Part shown: positions 8,046 through 14,025 of the stretch, in pieces
Numbering within the stretch: position 1 is the first letter of the stretch
Layout of the letters: each line of letters opens with the position of its first letter
Program-made: the position numbers and the translations under genes
Assembly (NCBI GenBank): GCA_946629525.1
Contig: CAMOXU010000022.1
Span: 1-33,996, forward strand
DNA length: 33,996 nucleotides
Source: an uncultured Clostridia bacterium
Lineage (GTDB): Bacteria; Bacillota; Clostridia; Lachnospirales; Lachnospiraceae
Direction: 5' to 3'
The notes under the pieces: model-generated
Database searches by the model: none
Told to the model about the DNA's origin: nothing
The model's input: the letters and a program-made list of their open reading frames with translations, nothing else

Positions 8046-8477
8046 TTATACGATGATCATCTTTTCCCTGGTGTATGTCCCTCCGTTGAAGGAACGGTCA
8101 TCGCCATCCTCGTCGAACTGATCGAGGAACGGCGGCATATAGGAGCAGCTGGCTGCAAATCGAACAGAGACATCGTGGAAGCCCTGCGCGAGACCGCCTT
8201 CCTTCATGATCTTCAGTGTGGCCACATCCGTGATCCTCCAGAAATCTTCACTTGCCTCCGCCAGCTCCTGCACGGTGTAATCCTTCCCGCCGATCTCCCA
8301 GATCACTTCCTCCTTGGGATAGGTGACGCCGTCGACGATTACCTTTCCCGGACGCAGCTGGGACAGCCAGATGCCGCGGTAATAGTCTGACCGGACACAG
8401 ATCTGGAAACCGACTGCTTTGCCGTCTTTTTCGATATTATGAAATCCTCTGTACTGAATAACATTTGATTCGAGCAT
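8046..8477 (-). CDS. C-glycoside deglycosidase beta-subunit family protein (DUF6379), copy 1
   Basis: This is a 143-residue protein of the DUF6379 family, the small beta-sandwich subunit of C-glycoside deglycosidases. It shares with the second copy in the window the motifs YYRGIWLSQLRPG (residues 32-44), GGLAQGFHD and SYMPP, and a C-terminal basic strand ending MIIV. In the characterised enzymes this subunit packs against the TIM-barrel subunit and helps shape the active site; alone it has no known activity. AAGGAGG precedes the ATG at 8477. It lies 72 bases after the matching TIM-barrel gene (8550-9413) in the same direction, as expected for two parts of one complex. The family call is firm. 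The substrate is inference. Confidence 0.87.
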   Translation of the reverse strand: MLESNVIQYRGFHNIEKDGKAVGFQICVRSDYYRGIWLSQLRPGKVIVDGVTYPKEEVIWEIGGKDYTVQELAEASEDFWRITDVATLKIMKEGGLAQGFHDVSVRFAASCSYMPPFLDQFDEDGDDRSFNGGTYTREKMIIV

Positions 8478-8549
8478 ACTTACCTCCTTGATTCTCTCCT
8501 GATCAAAGCGCCGTGCGCTGTTCTTCCTGCGTGTACCTGACTGTCCGGA

Positions 8550-9413
8550 TCAATATCCGAGAATACGCTTCATCATAACGTGCTGCTTGCGGAGCTCCTG
8601 GGAGACATATCCGGGAACATCCTTGTTTGCTCCCTCGTACTCGCTCAGAAGGTATCCTTCCCAGCCGTGCTCGACAAGGATCTTAAGAATTTCCGGATAC
8701 GGGATCGTCAGCTCGTTGAAGTCGTCGTCCATCTTGTTGAATTTGGCATGTATGCACTTTACATACGGAAGGAGTCTTATGATCTCCTCCGGCTCTGAGT
8801 GCTTGCAGTCCGGATTGAAGACCACGACGCCGGGAACGTCAAAACGGTTCTGGAAGACGGAGAGGTCAATGTTCAGTCCGAAATTCTTTGTGCCGGTCTC
8901 CTCGATAAAGTCCACATAATCCTGTACGAACTGATCTGCCAGTACGGTGGTCAGGTGGATCTCGGGACACATGATCACGTCATACTTCTCTGCCTCCGGC
9001 AGGACACTCTTAATGATCTCTCTCCAGTTCTCCACCGGGGCCAGCTCATCATTGATAACGCCCATCTTGGTGCGCAGGATCCTGAAGCCGAGGCGATGCG
9101 CGATCTTAAAGTCGTTGATCAGCTTCTCTCTGGCTTCCTCCAGAGACATGTCTCTGTTCTTATAGAGTCTTGTATCTATCCAGTGACCGTACTCGACAGG
9201 CTCGATCCCGTATTTATTGCAGAGATATTCCCACTTTGCCACATATTCCTCGGAGAGTTCCGGATAGCTGTCGATATGGGAATTTGCCAGGATCTCGATG
9301 CCCGTCGCGCCCATATCCTGCATATCCTTGAAGCAGTCCTCCAGGTTCATCGTGCGGCCGTATTCACCAGAATAGCTGTAGATGGCCACGCCCCTCTTTA
9401 CCTTTTTGTCCAT
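8550..9413 (-). CDS. C-glycoside deglycosidase alpha-subunit-like TIM barrel, copy 1
   Basis: This is a 287-residue xylose-isomerase-like barrel paired with the DUF6379 gene 72 bases downstream. Counted from the chosen start, the likely metal-binding set is Glu151 (CPEIH), Asp183 (LNIDLSVF), His222 (CIHAKF) and Glu258 (LSEYEG), all conserved in the second copy. In the DgpBC/CarBC complexes the barrel subunit uses a divalent metal to cleave the C-C bond of a 3-oxo-C-glycoside, releasing the aglycone and an anhydro-oxo-sugar. The start is the ATG at 9413 because AGGAG stands just upstream; the in-frame ATG at 9431 has none. It follows the esterase gene by 55 bases. The alternative, a plain sugar isomerase, is less likely given the attached beta subunit. 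Confidence 0.83.
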   Translation of the reverse strand: MDKKVKRGVAIYSYSGEYGRTMNLEDCFKDMQDMGATGIEILANSHIDSYPELSEEYVAKWEYLCNKYGIEPVEYGHWIDTRLYKNRDMSLEEAREKLINDFKIAHRLGFRILRTKMGVINDELAPVENWREIIKSVLPEAEKYDVIMCPEIHLTTVLADQFVQDYVDFIEETGTKNFGLNIDLSVFQNRFDVPGVVVFNPDCKHSEPEEIIRLLPYVKCIHAKFNKMDDDFNELTIPYPEILKILVEHGWEGYLLSEYEGANKDVPGYVSQELRKQHVMMKRILGY

Positions 9414-9468
9414 AACACTTCTCCTTTTCATTGCCGTTCATAACTATAAGTTTTTTCGATGTTTTCTG

Positions 9469-10503
9469 TCAGATATTTGGTATCTTCCCCAGCGCCTCAT
9501 TCATGGCGTCCAGTTTGTCCGTATCGATCCCTCTCTCAATCAGAAGATCCCGAAGCGTCATCTTGCCGAGTGCCTGCATCATATCGTCAAATGTCATTTC
9601 CGGTGTGAACGGCGTGATCTTCTCCCGCATTTTCGCTATCGTTCCCGAAAGCGCCTCCCTGGCTTTGGGATTTCCGTAAATGCGTGAGATACTGCAGTCA
9701 AGACTCAGCCATGCCAGGGCATCGTCATTGACATGGGCTCTCAGCGCAGGCTTCATCAGCCCTTCATTTCCGAAATCCCCGAAGAGGTCATGCAGCCAGG
9801 CGATGCTGTCCTCCACCCATCCGGATCCTCTTACCGGAAACCTTGTCTCGCAGCTCTGCACAGAGTGATCACCTGTGGAAAATCCATGCGGGCCGTACGC
9901 ATAAATATGGCACTCGAACGTCGTATGGTACCGGTTCAGGGCATCCAGCATATCGATCGTATTCTGAATCGGGACTACACTGTCCGTCCTTGTCGCGAAC
10001 AGAAAGCAGGGGCAGGTATTCTCATCCACACGCTCCGGAATTCCGGGCATAGCCTGCCCTATTTCCAGCGCTGTCTCCTCCCTGAGCACAGGATAACCGA
10101 GGATCGCCGCTGCCGGACGGGGCGTTCCCATCGTCGCGGCCGCACCGGCGAGATGACCGCCGGCCGAGAAGCCGACCACGGCGATCTTATCCGTCATCAC
10201 ATGCCATTCCTCCGCCTTCCCCGCAATATATTCCATCGCCTGTTCATAATCCAGGAGAGGCTGCGGCCACTTACTGTATTCTCCTACGGAGTAGCGGAGG
10301 ATAAACGCGTGGTATCCCGCCTTCATGAATGCGAACGCGACGGGATCCGCCTCCCGGTCAGAGCAGAACTGATATCCCCCTCCGGGGAGAACGAGTACCG
10401 CAGGTCTTGCGGTTATTCCGCGGAACTCTCCTCCGACTCCCTGGATCATTGCTGTTAAAGTTACGTTTCTCTCTTCGGACAGTGTAATAAATTCCTGATG
10501 CAT
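9469..10503 (-). CDS. Alpha/beta-hydrolase carbohydrate esterase
   Basis: This is a cytoplasmic serine esterase (BD-FAE/acetyl-xylan-esterase-like) of 344 residues. The oxyanion motif LPGGGY is at 39-44. The nucleophile is Ser113 in GFSAGG. The acid is Asp174 in TRTDSVVP and the base is His206 in GPHGFS, the complete triad in the expected order. A helical tail of about 100 residues (roughly 245-344) follows the hydrolase fold; I do not recognise it from a well-characterised enzyme. There is no signal peptide. GGAGG precedes the ATG at 10503. It lies between a Gfo/Idh oxidoreductase and the first deglycosidase pair. A job removing acetyl or other acyl groups from imported glycosides before oxidation fits this position but is inference. 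Confidence 0.85.
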   Translation of the reverse strand: MHQEFITLSEERNVTLTAMIQGVGGEFRGITARPAVLVLPGGGYQFCSDREADPVAFAFMKAGYHAFILRYSVGEYSKWPQPLLDYEQAMEYIAGKAEEWHVMTDKIAVVGFSAGGHLAGAAATMGTPRPAAAILGYPVLREETALEIGQAMPGIPERVDENTCPCFLFATRTDSVVPIQNTIDMLDALNRYHTTFECHIYAYGPHGFSTGDHSVQSCETRFPVRGSGWVEDSIAWLHDLFGDFGNEGLMKPALRAHVNDDALAWLSLDCSISRIYGNPKAREALSGTIAKMREKITPFTPEMTFDDMMQALGKMTLRDLLIERGIDTDKLDAMNEALGKIPNI

Positions 10504-10586
10504 ATATTTCCTCCGGTCACATCCTGATCACTGAAACTTCCCGTTATCTGCTTATCAAATTCCTGATTTATACCTGTGCACAATGA

Positions 10587-10622
10587 AAAGATCCCGGCCC
10601 CCGCGAAGGAGCCGGGATCTTT
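10587..10622 (-). terminator. Strong terminator-like hairpin between oxidoreductase and esterase genes
   Basis: A perfect 12-bp stem (AAAGATCCCGGC with GCCGGGATCTTT) closes a 12-base loop and runs into TTTTC on the minus strand. It begins 9 bases after the oxidoreductase stop codon. The esterase and first deglycosidase pair have no recognisable promoter of their own behind it, so partial read-through from promoter D is the simplest view. Confidence 0.8.
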
Positions 10623-10631
10623 ACCGGTCAA

Positions 10632-11702
10632 TTATTCGAAATCGATGGACTTTCCGGTCCTTCCGGACTCTCTCACCGCATCCATCAGGCGGAGTACGCG
10701 GCGTGTCTCGGAAATCTTTACAAGGAATTCCTCCTCGCCGTGCCATGCCTTCACATAGTTCTCGAAGTAATTTCTGTGGTTGGTGTCGACCTTCGGAAGC
10801 TCCTCCGTGAGGATCTTTCCTTCCGGCGGCGGTCCGAAAGATCTTGTCGGTCCTGCAGCCGTCATGGTGCGCTTGCCGCCGACGTTCTGCAGAAGGCCGT
10901 TCGTGCGGACGATCTTGCCCTCCGGGCCGAAGCCGTCCACATAGGCGCTTCCCTTGTTGCCGCCGATGAACCAGTGGCGCTCGAACCACTTGTCATGCAT
11001 CTTGTCCGTCAGGAAATAAGTGCCCAGCTCCAGAGTCGCTGTCACGCCGTTGTCAAAGCGCATCATGATCTGGAAATAGTCGTCGACTTCCGTATTGATG
11101 ACGTTCCTGATATCGGCAAATACGGATTTGAGCTTCGCGCCCGGGAACATCCAGCAGAACTGGTCCAGAAGATGTACGCCCCAGTCATAGAGCATTCCGC
11201 CGCCCTCGCTCACGAAGACATGCCAGTCATGCATGTTGCCGTTGAAGCCGTAGAGCATGCTCTTCACGCAGTAAACATCGCCCAGCGTGCCGGAATCATA
11301 GACAGCCTTGGCTGTACGGAAGTCCGGATCGAAGCGGCGCTGATGGTGCACGGTGAACTTCACGCCGTTTTCCTTGACGGCAGCTTCCATCTCATCGAGC
11401 TCCTCAAGGCTCATGGCGACGGGCTTCTCGCAGATGATATCCTTCTTCGCATTCGCAGCCTGAATGACCAGATCCTTGTGGAATCTGTTGTTCGCGGCAA
11501 TCAGGACGACGTCAACTTCGGGATCATTAATCAGCTCTTCGTTGCTGCTGTATCTCTTAAGGCCCTCCGTCACATCCTCAAGCTGCTTCGGATCGATATC
11601 CGCAAAGCCGATCAGTTTGATCCCCGGGAAATCCAGGAGCATTTTCTCGTGCTCATGGCCCATGAATCCATGACCGATGATCGCAATTCCGATGTCTTTC
11701 AT
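10632..11702 (-). CDS. Gfo/Idh/MocA family oxidoreductase (third of three)
   Basis: This is a 356-residue NAD(P)-dependent oxidoreductase. The Rossmann motif IAIIGHGFMG is at residues 6-15, CEKP at 91-94 with Lys93, and Asp173 and His177 lie in YDWGVHLLD. GGAGGG precedes the ATG at 11702. It is the first gene after regulon promoter D and is followed by the esterase and the first TIM-barrel plus DUF6379 pair. That makes it the best positional candidate for the enzyme that oxidises a glycoside's glucose at C3 before C-C cleavage, the role of DgpA in the known pathway. Position is the only basis for preferring it over the other two. Confidence 0.88.
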   Translation of the reverse strand: MKDIGIAIIGHGFMGHEHEKMLLDFPGIKLIGFADIDPKQLEDVTEGLKRYSSNEELINDPEVDVVLIAANNRFHKDLVIQAANAKKDIICEKPVAMSLEELDEMEAAVKENGVKFTVHHQRRFDPDFRTAKAVYDSGTLGDVYCVKSMLYGFNGNMHDWHVFVSEGGGMLYDWGVHLLDQFCWMFPGAKLKSVFADIRNVINTEVDDYFQIMMRFDNGVTATLELGTYFLTDKMHDKWFERHWFIGGNKGSAYVDGFGPEGKIVRTNGLLQNVGGKRTMTAAGPTRSFGPPPEGKILTEELPKVDTNHRNYFENYVKAWHGEEEFLVKISETRRVLRLMDAVRESGRTGKSIDFE

Positions 11703-11756
11703 GTGTTCCCTCCTTTTATATTGATTTTACGTGAATCGAATTTTTCTGATAGTACT

Positions 11757-11873
11757 ATTTTATTGAAAAGGCACTGTTTATTCTTTTCATAGATTTCCCT
11801 GATCATCACTTTCATTGCAAGCAGAGCGATGCAGGTATCTAATCGCGCAACAAATGATTATATCCCCTTGCAC
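11757..11873 (-). promoter_or_regulatory. Regulon promoter D, upstream of oxidoreductase-esterase-deglycosidase genes
   Basis: Minus-strand 5' ends: GTGCAA 11873, TTGCGC 11850, TTGCAA 11820, GAAAAGAAT 11788, -10 TAAAAT 11762. Spacings are 23, 30, 32 and 26. A further TTGCAA-like copy lies at about 11877-11882. The -10 sits about 55 bases upstream of the start codon at 11702. Confidence 0.78.
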
Positions 11874-12206
11874 ATGTTGCAAAACCATTCTGTCACGAAC
11901 CGATCCGCTCCATAAAAATCGCGTGCGCACTTCTATTTTTTGCAGTATTTGCAGACGTCCATGTCGGAAAGCAAAGATCACAGGCGGACAGGAGCCCCCA
12001 TGTCCCTCATTTACGATCACCGGAATTTCCTTCACGGCAAAAACGCGGACAGGAGCCGGCGATCCAAACGATCACCGGCTCCTGTATGCCGATCCGGAGC
12101 AGAAGCCCCGGCTGCGCTTCCCGGAACGGGCTGCGCCTTTCTTCGATTATGAGAACTGCTTCGCGAGCCCGATAATCTAAATCCGGATCGCTTCACAGCT
12201 TTCGTT
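11874..12206. other. Non-coding gap with a terminator and short direct repeats
   Basis: I see no convincing gene on either strand here: the open frames lack ribosome binding sites and recognisable motifs. The gap holds the terminator at 12050-12084 and a 13-base direct repeat GCGGACAGGAGCC at 11984-11996 and 12045-12057. Confidence 0.5.
12039..12084 (-). terminator. Probable terminator after the second deglycosidase pair
   Basis: On the minus strand a 15-bp stem with one G-T pair (12050-12064 with 12070-12084) closes a 5-base loop. Five T follow after a 6-base interruption, so the hairpin is strong but the tail is not ideal. It would end the transcript that begins at promoter E. Confidence 0.6.
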
Positions 12207-12228
12207 CAGGAACGCCTCGGCGTTCCTG
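12205..12228. repeat. Intergenic palindromic repeat, perfect copy
   Basis: TT is followed by arms CAGGAACGC and GCGTTCCTG around the loop CTCG, a perfect 9-bp stem. It lies 12 bases after the stop of the second DUF6379 gene. Matching copies are at 18491-18514, 28470-28493 and 28508-28531, all in the same orientation. Confidence 0.8.
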
Positions 12229-12239
12229 TCGTGACCTGA

Positions 12240-12683
12240 TCATACGATCAGAAGTCTTCTCTCGTTTACATGATGGCCGAACTCGGGCATGAATACCATG
12301 CTCTCCTGATCCGGATCAAGATGATCCTGGATGATGGGCGGCATATAGGAAGATGTGAAGCAGAAGCCGTACTTCAGGTCATGATAGCCCTGTGCGAGTC
12401 CGCCCGGCTTTTTCACCTTCAGAACAGCGGGGCATGTGACAGCCCAGTGTGTCTGGAAGTCCGTTCTCATCTCTTCATTCGTGAAATCCTCGCCCTTGAT
12501 GTTCCATACGATGTCGTCCTTCTCGATCTTCTCGCCGTCGACAAAGAGTGTTCCCGGACGGATCTGGGAGAGAAAGATCCCTCTGTAATAGGGAAGTCTG
12601 ACCTTGAACTGGAAGCCCGTGACATTTCCGTTCTCATCTTTAATATTTCTGAATCCTACAGACTGGATTACCTGTTTTTCCAT
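12240..12683 (-). CDS. C-glycoside deglycosidase beta-subunit family protein (DUF6379), copy 2
   Basis: This is a 147-residue DUF6379 protein, clearly related to copy 1 but divergent (roughly two in five residues alike by eye). Shared blocks are YYRGIFLSQIRPG, GGLAQGYHD and SYMPP. The region between SYMPP and the C-terminus differs most, and in the known complexes such differences could affect which aglycone fits. The start is the ATG at 12683 with GGAGG eight bases upstream; an in-frame TTG at 12698 overlaps that site and is rejected. It follows the second TIM-barrel gene by 91 bases and is the last gene before a repeat and a terminator. Confidence 0.86.
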   Translation of the reverse strand: MEKQVIQSVGFRNIKDENGNVTGFQFKVRLPYYRGIFLSQIRPGTLFVDGEKIEKDDIVWNIKGEDFTNEEMRTDFQTHWAVTCPAVLKVKKPGGLAQGYHDLKYGFCFTSSYMPPIIQDHLDPDQESMVFMPEFGHHVNERRLLIV

Positions 12684-12774
12684 ATTTTTTTCCTCCAAAC
12701 CGAAGTATTATTGATTCCCGCAAGACTTGCTGATGACTTTAAGTTCAAAAAATGGATTTCTCTGCTTTCACTCC

Positions 12775-13647
12775 TCAGTCACCGAGCAGATTCTTGAGCA
12801 TGACATGCTGCTTTCTCAGCGTCTGCCCTACTTCGTAGCCTTCATCATACTTGTCTGCGCCTTCATATTCGCTGAGGAGATATCCCTCGTAGCCGTTCTC
12901 CTGCATGACCTTGATGATCTCCGGATACGGGATCGTCGTCTCCTCAAAGTCATCGCTCATGTTGATGAACTTGGCATGGCAGCAGTAAATGTAGGGAAGA
13001 AGCGGGATGATGTCTTCGGGCTTGTTGGGCGTATAGTTGGGATCTCTCCACTCGCCCGGTGCAAACTCTGTACGGAATACGGAGAAGTCGATATTAAGGC
13101 CGAAGTTCTTTGTGCCTGTCTCCTTGATGAAGTCCACGAAATCCGAGACCAGCTTGCCCTTCAGGTTGGACGGTGTGTGGATCTCCGGGCACATCTGAAT
13201 GCCGAGCTCCTCTGCCAGCGGCAGAGCTCCCTTGATGATCTCTCTCCAGTTCAGGACCGGCTCGAGCAGATCGTTGATGACGGGCATCTTGGTTCTCATG
13301 ACAGTGAACCCGAGACGGTGTGCCAGGCGGATATCCCTCTTGAGCATCTCAACAGACTCCTCTGTCGTGAGATCTCTGTCGCCGAGAACATGAGAGTCGA
13401 TCCAGTTGCCGTACTCTACGGGAACGATCTCGTACTTGTCGCAGAGTCTGAACCAGTTCTCTACCCATTCGTCTGTCGGATACGGATAATTCTCGATATG
13501 TGTGTTGGCCAGGATCTCAATTCCATGGGCGCCCATATCATGGACATCTTCAAAGCAGTCTTCCAGTGTCTTTGTCAGACCGAATTCTGCAGAGTAGCTG
13601 TAGAGAGCCACACCACGCTTGGGTCCTTTTCTGTCATATTTATACAT
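12775..13647 (-). CDS. C-glycoside deglycosidase alpha-subunit-like TIM barrel, copy 2
   Basis: This 290-residue barrel is a paralogue of the one at 8550-9413; more than half of the aligned residues are identical by eye. Likely metal ligands are Glu155 (CPEIH), Asp187 (LNIDFSVF), His224 (CCHAKF) and Glu260 (LSEYEG). The conserved C-terminus [13 protein letters not shown] is also shared. AAAGGAGAGG precedes the ATG at 13647. Together with the DUF6379 gene downstream it forms a second two-subunit deglycosidase under its own regulon promoter (E). Two different pairs in one locus suggest different aglycones or sugar positions, which is inference. The reaction assigned is that of the DgpBC/CarBC family. 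Confidence 0.83.
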   Translation of the reverse strand: MYKYDRKGPKRGVALYSYSAEFGLTKTLEDCFEDVHDMGAHGIEILANTHIENYPYPTDEWVENWFRLCDKYEIVPVEYGNWIDSHVLGDRDLTTEESVEMLKRDIRLAHRLGFTVMRTKMPVINDLLEPVLNWREIIKGALPLAEELGIQMCPEIHTPSNLKGKLVSDFVDFIKETGTKNFGLNIDFSVFRTEFAPGEWRDPNYTPNKPEDIIPLLPYIYCCHAKFINMSDDFEETTIPYPEIIKVMQENGYEGYLLSEYEGADKYDEGYEVGQTLRKQHVMLKNLLGD

Positions 13648-13725
13648 AAAACCTCTCCTTTCGTGGGACGCCCTTGCGGCGCCGGGAACTGAATAACATT
13701 GGTGTCTGTGTTGTTTCCAGCTATT

Positions 13726-13852
13726 ATTTTATGGGATTGACTGCTTTTATTCTTTTCAGCTGTTTTAGAAGAGGTGTCAATCTTTGCGAATCCCGATTGT
13801 CTGCGGCAATAAAAAAGCACAATCTGCAACAGACGAACAACATCAGTTGCAG
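13726..13852 (-). promoter_or_regulatory. Regulon promoter E, upstream of the second deglycosidase pair
   Basis: Minus-strand 5' ends: CTGCAA 13852, TTGCAG 13829, TCGCAA 13789, GAAAAGAAT 13757, -10 TAAAAT 13731. Spacings are 23, 40, 32 and 26. The 40 is exactly 10 more than in promoters A-D, one helical turn. Boxes 1 and 2 coincide with the two arms of the terminator stem at 13817-13859. Confidence 0.75.
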
Positions 13853-13859
13853 ATTGTGC
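13811..13859 (-). terminator. Rho-independent terminator after the GH106-like gene
   Basis: A perfect 14-bp stem (13817-13830 with 13846-13859) with a 15-base loop is followed by six T on the minus strand. It ends transcription from the GH106-like gene just before promoter E. The stem arms contain CTGCAAC and GTTGCAG, which are also operator boxes 1 and 2 of promoter E. Confidence 0.88.
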
Positions 13860-13921
13860 CGGTTTTCATGCGCGAAGCATCAGGAACGCCCTGATCTGCC
13901 TTTACCCCGAAGACTTCAGAT

Positions 13922-13952
13922 CTCTGACACGGGTCAGTATCCCATGTCAGAG
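13922..13952 (-). other. Hairpin downstream of the GH106-like gene
   Basis: The arms CTCTGACA and TGTCAGAG, with an inner GGG/CCC, form a stable stem without a T-run. It lies between the GH106-like stop codon and the terminator at 13811-13859 and may protect the transcript end. Together with promoter E these account for the 378-base gap. Confidence 0.5.
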
Positions 13953-14025
13953 AGAAGTTTCATTCTGCGCATTCATCTCACGATCGAAATCACGGGAATT
14001 CCGCGTCAGAAATCATAATCATGCA

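Noticed and set aside
11815-12180. A possible small gene on the plus strand in the long gap
   Set aside because: The frame overlaps promoter D and the terminator, has no ribosome binding site and shows no protein-like pattern.
13879-13897. A copy of the CAGGAACGC palindrome after the GH106-like gene
   Set aside because: Only the left arm matches; the right part forms a different short hairpin, so it was not counted.
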